Below are positions 37,215-46,115 of a DNA stretch of 64,000 bases, piece by piece. Each line of letters begins with the position of its first letter. The stretch's first letter is position 1. A program made the translations under genes and the position numbers. The stretch lies in contig JAWODW010000032.1 of NCBI GenBank assembly GCA_046483065.1, positions 49,742-113,741 on the forward strand. Direction: 5' to 3'. The notes below the pieces were generated by a model. The model worked only from the letters and a program-made list of their open reading frames with translations. It did not search any database and had not been told where the DNA came from. This DNA is from JAWVYT01 sp046483065. GTDB taxonomy: Bacteria; Gemmatimonadota; Gemmatimonadetes; Longimicrobiales; RSA9.

Positions 37215-37646
37215 CTACCCCGTCAGGTCCCCCTCGCCCAGCTCCCGGAGCCGCTCGTCGGCCTGGAACAGCCGGACGTCCGTAGCCAGCTCCCCGGCCC
37301 GGTGGCGCTCGCCGAAAGGGATCCGCAGCCGGATCCGGGTGCCCGTCGCCCAGGGGATGTCCTCTGCGGGCCCGAGCCGGGCCAGCTCGATGTCCATGAC
37401 GGGGAGCAGGAGCCACCGTTTCCTCTCCACGGAGCGGATGGCGTCCACGGGGATCCGGACCTCGGTGACGCCCGACTGCGACTGGGAGTAGCCCATGCCC
37501 GTTTCGCCGCCCACCTCCGTCACCGACTCCCGGTACTCCAGCACCAGGGCGTTCTCTTCCAGCCGGAGCAGCCCCTCATACGTGGTGGACCGATAGGACC
37601 CCCCGTCCATCTCTTCGGCGGCGGCTTTGAAAGGCACGGTGTCCAT
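37215..37646 (-). CDS. Hypothetical protein, possible PH-like domain
   Basis: A 143-residue minus-strand protein not assigned to a family. From the ATG at 37646 the sequence shows alternating strands (YRSTTYEGLLRLEENALVLEYRES, VTEVRIPVDAIRSVERKRW, TRIRLRIPF) followed by a terminal helix (RLFQADERLRELGEG), a layout like a PH/GRAM-type beta-barrel with a capping helix. No signal peptide or membrane segment was seen. It converges on the FAH gene with four bases between them and is divergent from the aminotransferase gene. Confidence 0.65.
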   Translation of the reverse strand: MDTVPFKAAAEEMDGGSYRSTTYEGLLRLEENALVLEYRESVTEVGGETGMGYSQSQSGVTEVRIPVDAIRSVERKRWLLLPVMDIELARLGPAEDIPWATGTRIRLRIPFGERHRAGELATDVRLFQADERLRELGEGDLTG

Positions 37647-37861
37647 GGCGTTTTCGGGGCTCGTGTGATGTGGGTCCGACGCGGAATATGGAGGGATCGG
37701 GGCCCGCGAGCCAAGCCGGACGGGCCCGGGGCCGGAGGTGGGCTGGAAGCGCGGCCTGTCCAAAGACGCCCGACTTGCCCCCGGCTTTCGCAACGGTTCC
37801 ATTGCGGCAGACCCGCCCCGTGGGGGCGCCGCCCGAGCACCGCAATCGCCGAGAGAGTCCC

Positions 37862-39031
37862 ATGCCCGTGGTCCACGAACGGTTCGACGATTTCCCCGCG
37901 TATCCGCTGGCGGAGGTCCCTCGGATCCGTCGGGAGCTTCGGGCCCGGGGCGTGGACGTCATCGACCTGGGCGCCGGCGACGCGGACCTGGCGCCGCCTC
38001 CGCAGGCCGTCGAGGCGCTGAAGCGGGCGGCCGACGACCCGTCGCTCGGCAAGTACGCGTTCCAGCTCGGGCACGTGGCGCTCCGGGAGAGCCTGGCCGG
38101 GTGGATGGACAAGCGATTCGGGGTGGCGGTGGACCCCATGGACGACCTGCTCCCGCTGCTGGGCTCGAAGGAGGGCATCGCACACCTGGCGTTCGGGTAC
38201 GTGGGGCCGGGGGACGTCACCATCGTGCCGGACCCGGGCTACCAGCCGTACCGCGGGGGGACGCTCCTGGCCGGCGGCGAGCCCTACCGGGTGCCGCTGC
38301 GGCCGGAGCACGACTTCCTGGTCCCGTTCGAGGCCATCCCCGACGACGTGGCGGCCCGCACCCGCATCGTCTACCTGAACTACCCGAACAACCCCACCGC
38401 CGCGGCGGCGCCATGTGAGTACCTGCAGCAGGCCGTGGCGTGGTGCCGTGCCCACGACGCCGTCCTGTGCTACGACAACGCATACAGCGAGGTGGCGTTC
38501 GATGGTTACCTCCCGCCGAGCATCCTGGAGATCGAGGGGGCCCGGGATGTGGTCATCGAGTTCCACTCGTTCTCCAAGACGTACAACATGACCGGCTGGC
38601 GGGTGGGTTGGGCGGTGGGCAACGCCGGGATCATCGCGGCGCTGAAGCGGGTCAAGACGTTCGTGGACACTGGTCACTTCATGGCGGTCCAGGAGGGGGC
38701 CCGGGCCGCTGTGGACGCCTACGACGACTGGGTCCCCGGCAACGTGGCAACGTTCCAGGAGCGACGGGATGCGGCGGTGGCCGCGCTCCGCGCACAGGGC
38801 TTCGAGGTGAATCCGCCCCGGGCCACCATGTACCTCTGGGTCCCCGTGCCCGGCGGGGAGCCGTCGGAGCCGTTCGCGCTGCGGGCGCTGGAGCAGGAGG
38901 GCGTGGTGATCATGCCGGGGGCGGCGCTGGGCACCGGTGGCGAGGGGTTCTTCCGCATCGCCCTCACGGCGGGGCCCGACCGGCTCGAGGAAGCAGCGGA
39001 GCGGTTGGGGCGGGTGATCGGGGGCTCGTGA
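37862..39031 (+). CDS. Class I/II PLP-dependent aminotransferase (LL-DAP/aspartate-type)
   Basis: A 389-residue fold-type I aminotransferase. The PLP lysine is K239 in SFSKTYNMTGWRVGW, with the YPNNPTAAA motif, CYDNAYSEVAFDG (Asp/Tyr for PLP) and the C-terminal arginine region FFRIALTAGPDRLEEA. The start DFPAYPLAEVPRIRRELRARGVDVIDLGAGDADL resembles LL-diaminopimelate aminotransferases. Substrate specificity cannot be settled. lysA elsewhere in the window makes a lysine-pathway role possible. The ATG at 37862 fits family length; the open frame begins at 37670. Confidence 0.9.
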   Translation: MPVVHERFDDFPAYPLAEVPRIRRELRARGVDVIDLGAGDADLAPPPQAVEALKRAADDPSLGKYAFQLGHVALRESLAGWMDKRFGVAVDPMDDLLPLLGSKEGIAHLAFGYVGPGDVTIVPDPGYQPYRGGTLLAGGEPYRVPLRPEHDFLVPFEAIPDDVAARTRIVYLNYPNNPTAAAAPCEYLQQAVAWCRAHDAVLCYDNAYSEVAFDGYLPPSILEIEGARDVVIEFHSFSKTYNMTGWRVGWAVGNAGIIAALKRVKTFVDTGHFMAVQEGARAAVDAYDDWVPGNVATFQERRDAAVAALRAQGFEVNPPRATMYLWVPVPGGEPSEPFALRALEQEGVVIMPGAALGTGGEGFFRIALTAGPDRLEEAAERLGRVIGGS

Positions 39032-39101
39032 CGCTTCGAGACGTAGCCGCGCTCGCCTACTGACGCGGAACGGAGACCCGCGTCGGGGTTATCAGCACGG
39101 G

Positions 39102-39908
39102 ATGAGCAGGCCACGCAGCCACCGCCCTGGACCCGGCCGTCGTTCCTTGCCCGAGCGCAGAGCCCGGGAGCGGCGCGTCCTGTGGCTGGGGATGCTGGTG
39201 TCGCTGGCCATCCATGTGCTCGGGGTGGGGTTGGTCGGCGGCTGGCTGGAGCCCGAATCCAGTCACCCATCCCGGCGGTCGGAGCCCGCCATGGCGGACC
39301 CGCCCCGGGGGATGCGAGCCGTGGAGATCGCGGTCCAGACCGTCCCGACGCCGTCCGAGGAGCCGGATGAGCCGGACGAGCCGGAGCCCGAACCGGAGCC
39401 GGAGCCGGAGCCCGAAGCGGCAGCGGTGGTGGCCCGGACCGAGCGGGAGCGGGCGGCCCCGGCAGATACGCTCACCGCCCGGGACCGGCTGCGGCCGCGG
39501 GTGGTGGACCCCCGGCTCTGGGAGCCCATGGTCCTGCTGCCTACCGAGCCGACCATCGGCGACGTGGAGGCGCGGGTGGGGGCGGCGCTCGAGCTGCTCA
39601 GCGATTCGGCGTTGGCGGAGGCCGAGGCGGCCGTGCGGGCCCGGGACTGGACCGTGGAGGACGCCGATGGCGGACGTTGGGGGATCAGCCCCGGCCGGAT
39701 CCATCTGGGTAAGCTGACGCTGCCGCTGCCCATCTGGTTCCCGGTGGACGCAGAGGCGGCCCGCGAGGCGCGGCAGTGGTACGAGCTGGACCGGCAGCTC
39801 GACCGGGCTCGGATCCTCGAGAGCTTTGAGGAGCGGGTGCAGGCCATCCGGGAGCGCCGAGACCGGGAGCGGGCCGAGCGGCGAGCGGAGGGGAACGGCG
39901 GCGGTTGA
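39102..39908 (+). CDS. Membrane-anchored protein with acidic Glu-Pro repeat, unknown function
   Basis: A 268-residue protein. An Arg-rich N-terminus (about 1-25) is followed by one membrane helix (LWLGMLVSLAIHVLGVGLVGGWL, about 27-49) and a periplasmic linker with Glu-Pro repeats (about 84-101). The soluble domain ends in a long basic/acidic helix (ARILESFEERVQAIRERRDRERAERR). The layout recalls the N-terminal half of TonB-like proteins, but the TonB C-terminal domain is absent. It is flanked by an upstream hairpin (GACGCGG 39062 / CCGCGTC 39078). Function is unknown. Confidence 0.65.
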   Translation: MSRPRSHRPGPGRRSLPERRARERRVLWLGMLVSLAIHVLGVGLVGGWLEPESSHPSRRSEPAMADPPRGMRAVEIAVQTVPTPSEEPDEPDEPEPEPEPEPEPEAAAVVARTERERAAPADTLTARDRLRPRVVDPRLWEPMVLLPTEPTIGDVEARVGAALELLSDSALAEAEAAVRARDWTVEDADGGRWGISPGRIHLGKLTLPLPIWFPVDAEAAREARQWYELDRQLDRARILESFEERVQAIRERRDRERAERRAEGNGGG

Positions 39909-39980
39909 CGTGGGCCGTGATGGTGCGTGACTTGCAACCGTCAACGGGTCCACACACGTCCACACAGTGAGGGTTCCACC

Positions 39981-40547
39981 ATGGCGAATCACAATCGGAA
40001 GCTCTGGACGCTCCTCGGCCTGACCGCCGGCGCGGCGGTAGGGGCCTGGCTCTGGCGACGTGGTACCGAGCGGACCGCTCCGCCAGAGGTCGCCACCCGG
40101 CCGGTGCGGGAGGGGACGGCCGCGGACCGTCTCGCCCGGGCGCTGGCCGAGGACCTGGAGCTGGGCGAGTACGATCTGTCCGTGGACGCCATCAGCGACG
40201 GCGTGGTGGAGCTCGCCGGTGTGGTCGACGCCGCGGCGCAGCGGGAGCGGGCCGTTGCCATGGCCCACGGCACCGAGGACGTTCACACCGTGGTCAACCG
40301 CCTGGTCCTCCGGGACGAGGAGGCCCGGTTCGAGGAGAACCGGACACGCCGGGAGGAGACGGGCGGGATGCAGCACTCGGGAATGGGCGTGGGGATGGGG
40401 ACCCGGCGGCAGTCGCCGGACACCGACCCCGATCGCCCCAGCGACCGGCAGAAGCTGGTAGACCGGGAGCTGGAGCCGGAGAACATGGAGACCGCACCGG
40501 CTGATGAGACCGGGACGGACTCCGACGAGGAGGAGCCGGCACCGTAG
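39981..40547 (+). CDS. BON-domain protein with N-terminal membrane segment
   Basis: A 188-residue protein. The N-terminus has a short hydrophobic segment with AGAAVGAWLWRRG, like the anchors of small envelope-stress proteins. A BON domain follows (residues about 42-108): ALAEDLELGEYDLSVDAISDGVVELAGVVDAAAQRERAVAMAHGTEDVHTVVNRL. The rest is a charged, low-complexity tail with Met/Gly and Asp/Glu. BON domains bind membranes or ligands in envelope-stress proteins (OsmY-like). The ATG at 39981 follows GAGGG; an earlier in-frame ATG at 39927 would add a non-hydrophobic leader. Confidence 0.78.
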   Translation: MANHNRKLWTLLGLTAGAAVGAWLWRRGTERTAPPEVATRPVREGTAADRLARALAEDLELGEYDLSVDAISDGVVELAGVVDAAAQRERAVAMAHGTEDVHTVVNRLVLRDEEARFEENRTRREETGGMQHSGMGVGMGTRRQSPDTDPDRPSDRQKLVDRELEPENMETAPADETGTDSDEEEPAP

Positions 40548-40570
40548 CCCGGGGGCTGACCTCGATCGGT

Positions 40571-40608
40571 GGCGGTCCGGTCGGTGGCGGCCGGACCGCC
40601 ATTCGTTT
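40571..40608 (+). terminator. Terminator-like hairpin before valS
   Basis: GGCGGTCCGG (40571-40580) pairs perfectly with CCGGACCGCC (40591-40600) over a 10-base loop, followed by ATTCGTTT. It lies between the BON gene and valS and probably ends the upstream transcript. Confidence 0.6.
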
Positions 40609-40621
40609 AAGCTAAACGACT
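40604..40621 (+). promoter_or_regulatory. Putative leaderless-type start region of valS with small inverted repeat
   Basis: TAAGCT (40608-40613) fits TANNNT and ends eight bases before the valS ATG, with no ribosome-binding site visible. CGTTTA (40604-40609) and TAAACG (40613-40618) form an inverted repeat over AGC, at the same spot. A recognisable -35 was not seen. Confidence 0.3.
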
Positions 40622-43357
40622 ATGACTGAACCGCTCTCGAAGACATACGATCCGGCGGCCATCGAGAAGCCGCTCTACCAGGAATGGCTGGACAGGGGAT
40701 ACTTCAGCGCGTCGGCCGATGCCGTGCTGGAGGGCGAACGAGACCCGTACGTCATCGTGATCCCCCCGCCGAACGTCACCGCCGTGCTGCACATGGGGCA
40801 CGGGCTGAACAACACGCTCCAGGACCTGTTGATCCGCTGGCGGCGGATGCAGGGTCGGGAGGCGCTCTGGATCCCCGGCACCGACCACGCCGGGATCGCC
40901 ACGCAGAACGTGGTGGAGCGGCAGCTGGCGGAAGAAGGGCTGACGCGCCAGGACCTGGGCCGTGAGGCGTTCGAGGAGCGGGTCTGGGAATGGGTCAGCG
41001 AGACCCGGCCGCGGATCATCGAGCAGCTCGAGGCCACGGGGTGCTCGTTCGACCTGTCCCGCGAGCACTTCACCCTGGACCCGGACCTCTCGCAGGCGGT
41101 GCGCGAGGTCTTCGTCCGGCTGTACGAGAAGGGGCTCATCTACCGCGGGCTCTACATCATCAACTGGTGCCCCCGGTGCCTTACGGCCCTCTCCAACGAG
41201 GAGGCGGAGCCGGAGGAAACCCACGGGAAGCTCTACCACCTGCGCTACCCGGTGGTGGGCGGCGACGACGCGGACCTCCCGACGCTCCCGGACGGCCGAC
41301 CGTACCTGGTGGTGGCCACCACCCGGCCGGAGACCATGCTCGGCGATACGGCGGTGGCCGTGCACCCCGAGGACGAGCGGTTCGCCGGGCTGGTCGGTCT
41401 CACGGTGGACCTCCCCCTGACCGGTCGCACGGTCCCGGTCATCCAGGACGATTGGGTGGACCCGGAGTTCGGGACGGGCGCGGTGAAAGTGACGCCGGCC
41501 CACGACCCGAACGACTTCGAGATCGGGCAGCGGCACGGGCTGGCGAGCATCGACATCCTGACGGACACGGGCGAGATCAGCGACCAGGCCCCGGAAGCGT
41601 TCCAGGGCATGGACCGCTTCGACGCCCGCCGGGCCGTGGTGGACGCGTTCGAGGCACAGGGGCTGCTGGACAGCGTGGAGGAGTACGAACACTCGGTGCC
41701 CCGGTGCTACCGGTGCGACACGGTGGTGGAGCCGCGGCTCAGCGAGCAGTGGTTCGTGAAGATGGAGCCGCTGGCGGAGCCGGCGCTGGAGGCCAGTCGG
41801 AACGGCACGCTGTCGTTCACCCCCGAACACTGGCGGACGGTCTACGAGAACTGGCTCGAGAACATCCGGGACTGGTGCATCAGCCGCCAGCTCTGGTGGG
41901 GCCACAGGATCCCCGTCTGGTACTGCGGCAGCGACGGGTGCCACGAGACCATTGTGGCCCGGGAGGACCCCACGGCGTGCCCCGCGTGCGGCGGTACGGA
42001 TCTGGAGCAGGACCCGGACGTCCTCGACACCTGGTTCAGCTCCTGGCTCTGGCCGTTCAGCACCATGGGCTGGCCCGACGAGACGCAGGACCTGAAGGCG
42101 TTCTACCCGACCCACACCCTGTCCACCGCCCCGGAGATCCTCTTCTTCTGGGTGGCCCGGATGATCATGGCCGGCTACGAGTTCATGGGTGAGGCGCCGT
42201 TCACCGACATCCTCCTCCACGCCACCGTCCGGGACCACCACAACCGGAAGATGTCGAAGAGCCTGGGCAACGGGATCGACCCGCTGGAGGTGGTGGAGAA
42301 GTTCGGCGCCGATGCGCTCCGCTACACCGTGGTGGCCGGCGCGGCCGTGGGCACCGACATCCAGCTCAACAACGAGAACCTGGAGGAGGCCTTCGCACCG
42401 GGCCGGAACTTCGCCAACAAGCTCTGGAACGCCGGCCGGTTCGCCCTGATGAACCTGGGCGACGAGCCGGTGAAGACCCCCGAGCAGACGGCCGACCATC
42501 TGGAGCTGGCGGACCGGTGGATCCTGTCCCGCCTGTCCCGGACCGTCCGGAAGGTGGACGCGGCGCTGGAGAGCTACCGGGTACATGAGGCGGCGGAGAC
42601 CATGCACGCCTTCTTCTGGGGCGAGGTGGCCGACTGGTACCTGGAGCTGATCAAGGGCCGGATGCAGGGCGATGCGGGCGAGGCGAGCCGGGAGGCGGCG
42701 AAGGCGACGCTGGTGGCCACCCTCGACGGCGTGTTCCGCCTCCTGCACCCGATCATGCCCTTTATCACGGAGGCGCTCTGGCGCCGGCTGCCGTGGCCGG
42801 AGGGCCCCGACGCCGAAACCCGGGCCGAGTCGCTCATGATCGCTTCCTGGCCCGCGCCACGGGCGGAACGGGAAGACCGGGCCGTGGAACGGGAGATGAA
42901 GGCGCTCCAGGAGCTCATCACGAGCGTCCGGTCGATCCGGGCCGAGTACGACGTGCCGGCCCGGGCCGAGGTGACCGTGGAGCTGACGGACGTGTCGGCT
43001 GCGCTGGAGTCGGCGCTGGACATGGAGGAGCGGTCGCTTCGTCGCCTGGCCACGGTGGGGGAGATCCGCTGGGACCCGAACGGGGACCGGGGCGCCGGCG
43101 CCCACGCCGTGCTCCAGTCGGGCGCCGAGCTCTTCATCCCGCTGGAGGCGCTCATCGACGTGGGCCGGGAGCGGACCCGTCTGGAGGACGAGCTGGAGCG
43201 GATCCGGGGGCTCCTCGCGTCCACCGAGCAGCGGCTCTCCAACGAGCAGTTCGTGGAGAAGGCGCCGGCCGAGGTCGTGGAGCGGGAGCGGGAGAAGGCG
43301 GACAGCTTCCGCGACCAGCAGGACCGGCTCGCCCGGAAGCTGACTGCGCTGACGTGA
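40622..43357 (+). CDS. valS: Valyl-tRNA synthetase
   Basis: Class I synthetase of 911 residues. The HIGH-type motif is HMGH at 57-60 (PPPNVTAVLHMGHGLNN) and KMSKS is at 543-547 (KMSKSLGNGIDP). The CP1 editing domain (VVATTRPETMLGDTAV, GTGAVKVTPAHDPNDFEIG), WCISRQLWWGHRIPVWYC, the anticodon-binding helical domain and the C-terminal coiled coil typical of ValRS (about 840-905) are all present. The GTG of the next gene overlaps its stop. Confidence 0.96.
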   Translation: MTEPLSKTYDPAAIEKPLYQEWLDRGYFSASADAVLEGERDPYVIVIPPPNVTAVLHMGHGLNNTLQDLLIRWRRMQGREALWIPGTDHAGIATQNVVERQLAEEGLTRQDLGREAFEERVWEWVSETRPRIIEQLEATGCSFDLSREHFTLDPDLSQAVREVFVRLYEKGLIYRGLYIINWCPRCLTALSNEEAEPEETHGKLYHLRYPVVGGDDADLPTLPDGRPYLVVATTRPETMLGDTAVAVHPEDERFAGLVGLTVDLPLTGRTVPVIQDDWVDPEFGTGAVKVTPAHDPNDFEIGQRHGLASIDILTDTGEISDQAPEAFQGMDRFDARRAVVDAFEAQGLLDSVEEYEHSVPRCYRCDTVVEPRLSEQWFVKMEPLAEPALEASRNGTLSFTPEHWRTVYENWLENIRDWCISRQLWWGHRIPVWYCGSDGCHETIVAREDPTACPACGGTDLEQDPDVLDTWFSSWLWPFSTMGWPDETQDLKAFYPTHTLSTAPEILFFWVARMIMAGYEFMGEAPFTDILLHATVRDHHNRKMSKSLGNGIDPLEVVEKFGADALRYTVVAGAAVGTDIQLNNENLEEAFAPGRNFANKLWNAGRFALMNLGDEPVKTPEQTADHLELADRWILSRLSRTVRKVDAALESYRVHEAAETMHAFFWGEVADWYLELIKGRMQGDAGEASREAAKATLVATLDGVFRLLHPIMPFITEALWRRLPWPEGPDAETRAESLMIASWPAPRAEREDRAVEREMKALQELITSVRSIRAEYDVPARAEVTVELTDVSAALESALDMEERSLRRLATVGEIRWDPNGDRGAGAHAVLQSGAELFIPLEALIDVGRERTRLEDELERIRGLLASTEQRLSNEQFVEKAPAEVVEREREKADSFRDQQDRLARKLTALT

Positions 43358-44709
43358 GGCGCCTCGTTGCCGGGGCGCTGCTGGCGACCGCGGCGGCGCT
43401 GGCATGCGCCCAGCCCGGCCGCCCGAGCGGCGGCGAGGTGGACCGGTCACCGCCCCGGGTGGTGGCGGTCACGCCGGCGGCGTTCGACACCATCACCGAC
43501 CTCGGGCAGCCGGTGGTGATCCGGTTCGACGAGCGGATCAGCGAGCGGCTCCAGGGCGTGGCCGAGCTCCGGGAAGCGGTCCTCGTCTCCCCGGCGACGG
43601 ACGCCCCCATGGTGGATCAGGGTCGCCAGTCCATCCAGATCCGGCAGCGGGACGGCTGGGAGCCCGACCGGGTGTACCGTGTGGTGGTCCGGCCCGTCTA
43701 CAGCGATCTGTTCGGGAACCAGCGGCAGGAGCCCGTGGAGCTGGTCTTCAGCACCGGCGCGCCCATCACCGAGAGCGCACTCGCCGGATTCGTCACCGAT
43801 CGGATCACCGGCAGGGCGGAGGCCGACGCGCGGGTGGAGGCGACCCGTCGCATCGATGGACAGCGATACGTGGCCGTCACCGACACCGCCGGGTTCTTCG
43901 CCATGCGGTTCGCACCGGCGGGGGCGTACGATCTGAAGAGCTGGCGCGACCAGGACCGGGATCGGGAGCCCGACTTCTTCGAGGCACAGGACACGGCGGA
44001 AGCTGCCATCGGGGTCACCGACACGGCCGTGGTGGAGCTCGCGCTGCTGCCCATGGACACCACGCCCGCCCGGCTGGCACGCGTCGAGGCGGTGGACTCC
44101 AGCAAGCTGCGGCTGGTCTTCGACGACTATTTCGCACCCGGACCCGTATCCGGGTCCGCCCGGTTGTACTTGCTCCCCGATACGACGCTCGTCACGTCCG
44201 GGGGACGCCTCTTTCACGCCACCCGGCTCGACTCGATCCTCGCGGCAGAGGCCGCTGTGGCCGCCGCCCGCGACTCGGCGCGCAGGGAGGAGGCGGTCCG
44301 CGACTCGCTCCGGGCGCTCCGGGACTCGCTGGCCGCGCTCCCCGACTCGCTACGGCCGCCCGGCGATACGCTTCCCGACACGGTCGTGACCGATACCGGC
44401 GCTCGACTCCCGGACACGGTCCGGGCTCGCGGCGCGGACCCGTCGGGCGCCGGCCCCGCCGGACAGGAGTCCAAGAGCCAGCCGCTGCCATCCCAGGAGC
44501 TCATCCTGGTCCTGCCCGGCGTCCTGACTCCGGACACCACCTACTACGTGGAGGTAGAAGGCGTGGTGAATATCCGCGGGCTCCCGGATGGCGGCGGCGC
44601 GGCGCCGTTCCGGTCACCGACCGCGCCGGCGGATACGGCCGCGGACGCGGATGCTGCGGAGTCGTCGGACTCCACGGTGATCCCGCCGGACTCGGGAGGC
44701 GGCTCGTGA
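43354..44709 (+). CDS. Lipoprotein with bacterial Ig-like domain
   Basis: A 451-residue protein starting at GTG within the valS stop (GTGA). The first 18 residues form a lipoprotein signal (RRLVAGALLATAAALAC). An Ig-like domain of the Big_5 type follows: PPRVVAVTPAAFDTITDLGQPVVIRFDERI to LVFSTGAPITESALAGFVTD. A carboxypeptidase-regulatory/SdrD-B-like insert (GFFAMRFAPAGAYDLKSWRDQDRDREPDF) is next, then an Ala/Asp/Arg/Ser-rich coiled stretch and a Thr/Ser/Pro/Asp-rich tail. The function is unknown, and it is probably an envelope or surface protein. Confidence 0.8.
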   Translation: MRRLVAGALLATAAALACAQPGRPSGGEVDRSPPRVVAVTPAAFDTITDLGQPVVIRFDERISERLQGVAELREAVLVSPATDAPMVDQGRQSIQIRQRDGWEPDRVYRVVVRPVYSDLFGNQRQEPVELVFSTGAPITESALAGFVTDRITGRAEADARVEATRRIDGQRYVAVTDTAGFFAMRFAPAGAYDLKSWRDQDRDREPDFFEAQDTAEAAIGVTDTAVVELALLPMDTTPARLARVEAVDSSKLRLVFDDYFAPGPVSGSARLYLLPDTTLVTSGGRLFHATRLDSILAAEAAVAAARDSARREEAVRDSLRALRDSLAALPDSLRPPGDTLPDTVVTDTGARLPDTVRARGADPSGAGPAGQESKSQPLPSQELILVLPGVLTPDTTYYVEVEGVVNIRGLPDGGGAAPFRSPTAPADTAADADAAESSDSTVIPPDSGGGS

Positions 44710-46115
44710 GCGATCCCCGGCGGGCGATTCCGAGCGTGGACGCGCTCATGGAGACGGCGGCCTTCGAGGCGGTGGTGGAGCGGGCCGGCAGAGACCGGGT
44801 GATCCGGGAGCTGCGGCGGGTGCAGGACGCGCTCCGGGCGCTCCTGGCCGACAACGCAGAGGAGGCGCCCTCCGCCGACGCCCTCGATCCCGAGTGGTTC
44901 GCCGCACGGGTGACCGAGGCGCTGGATCGTGCGGACACGCCGTCGCTGCGCCGCGTGATCAACGCCACGGGCGTGGTGCTGCACACGAACCTGGGCCGGG
45001 CCCCGCTGGCGGAGCCGGCGATCCGGGCCATGGTCCACGTGGCCGCGTACAGCACGTTGGAGTACGACCTGGAGGCGGGGCAACGGGGCTCCCGCTACGA
45101 CCACTGCGTGGGGCTGCTCCGGGAGCTCACGGGCGCCGAGGACGCGCTGGTGGTGAACAACAACGCCGCCGCCGTGGTCCTGGCCCTGAACACGCTGGCG
45201 GAGGGCCGGGCGGCAGTGATCAGCCGGGGTGAGCTGGTGGAGATCGGCGGCTCCTTCCGGGTGTCGGAGATCATGGCCCGGAGCGGCGCCCGGATGCGCG
45301 AGGTGGGCGCCACCAACCGGACGCACCTGGCGGACTACGAGGCCGCCCTCGATGGCGCGGCGCTGATCCTCAAGGTCCACCGATCGAATTTCCGCGTCGA
45401 AGGGTTCACCGCGGAGGCGGGCATCCCGGAGCTGACCGGGCTGGCCGCCGACCGGGGCATCCCGCTGGTCCACGACCTGGGCTCCGGCGCGATCCTGGAT
45501 ATGACGCGCCTGGGGCTGCCGGCGGAGCCGACGGCCGCCGCGTCGCTGGATGCCGGGGCTCACGTGGTGACCATGAGCGGTGACAAGCTGCTGGGCGGGC
45601 CGCAGGCCGGGATCATCGTGGGCGACGAGGCCTCGGTGGCGGCCATGCGGGCGAATCCCCTGTGCCGGGCGCTCCGCCCCGACAAACTCACCCTGGCGGC
45701 GCTGGAGGCCACGCTCACACTCTACCGCGACCCGGACAACGCGATTCGGGAGATCCCGACGCTCCGCATGCTCGCCGCGGAGCCCGCCGCGCTGGCAGAG
45801 CGGGCCGGTGCGCTGGCCGATCGGCTGCGCGAGGTCGGGGCCGAGGCCTCGGTACAGCCGACGGTGGGCGCGGTGGGAGGTGGTGCCTACCCGGGCGTGG
45901 AGCTCCCGGGCCATGCCGTGGTGCTGGGGCACCGGGATCCCGACGGGCTGGCGCGTCGCCTGCGGGCCGGTAGCCCGCCGGTCATCGGCCGTGTGCAGGA
46001 CGGCCGGCTCCGGCTCGATCCCCGGACCGTGGCACCCGGCGATGAGGACGCGCTGGTGGCCGCCGTGGAGACGGCCGCCCACGCTCTGGACGCGGAGGCC
46101 CCCGAAGATGGCTGA
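44706..46115 (+). CDS. selA: L-seryl-tRNA(Sec) selenium transferase
   Basis: PLP enzyme that makes selenocysteyl-tRNA(Sec). The GTG start overlaps the lipoprotein stop (GTGA), giving 469 residues. SelA features are RRVINATGVVLHTNLGRAPL, YDLEAGQRGSRYDHCVGLLRELTGAEDALVVNNNAAAVVL, SRGELVEIGGSFRVSEIMARSGARM and the PLP lysine K294 in SGDKLLGGPQAG. It implies that this organism can use selenocysteine, but no selB, selC or selD is in the window. Confidence 0.94.
   Translation: MSDPRRAIPSVDALMETAAFEAVVERAGRDRVIRELRRVQDALRALLADNAEEAPSADALDPEWFAARVTEALDRADTPSLRRVINATGVVLHTNLGRAPLAEPAIRAMVHVAAYSTLEYDLEAGQRGSRYDHCVGLLRELTGAEDALVVNNNAAAVVLALNTLAEGRAAVISRGELVEIGGSFRVSEIMARSGARMREVGATNRTHLADYEAALDGAALILKVHRSNFRVEGFTAEAGIPELTGLAADRGIPLVHDLGSGAILDMTRLGLPAEPTAAASLDAGAHVVTMSGDKLLGGPQAGIIVGDEASVAAMRANPLCRALRPDKLTLAALEATLTLYRDPDNAIREIPTLRMLAAEPAALAERAGALADRLREVGAEASVQPTVGAVGGGAYPGVELPGHAVVLGHRDPDGLARRLRAGSPPVIGRVQDGRLRLDPRTVAPGDEDALVAAVETAAHALDAEAPEDG

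Noticed and set aside
37775..37803. TTGCCC-N17-TCCATT before the aminotransferase gene
   Set aside because: The -10 is too far from consensus to list as a feature.
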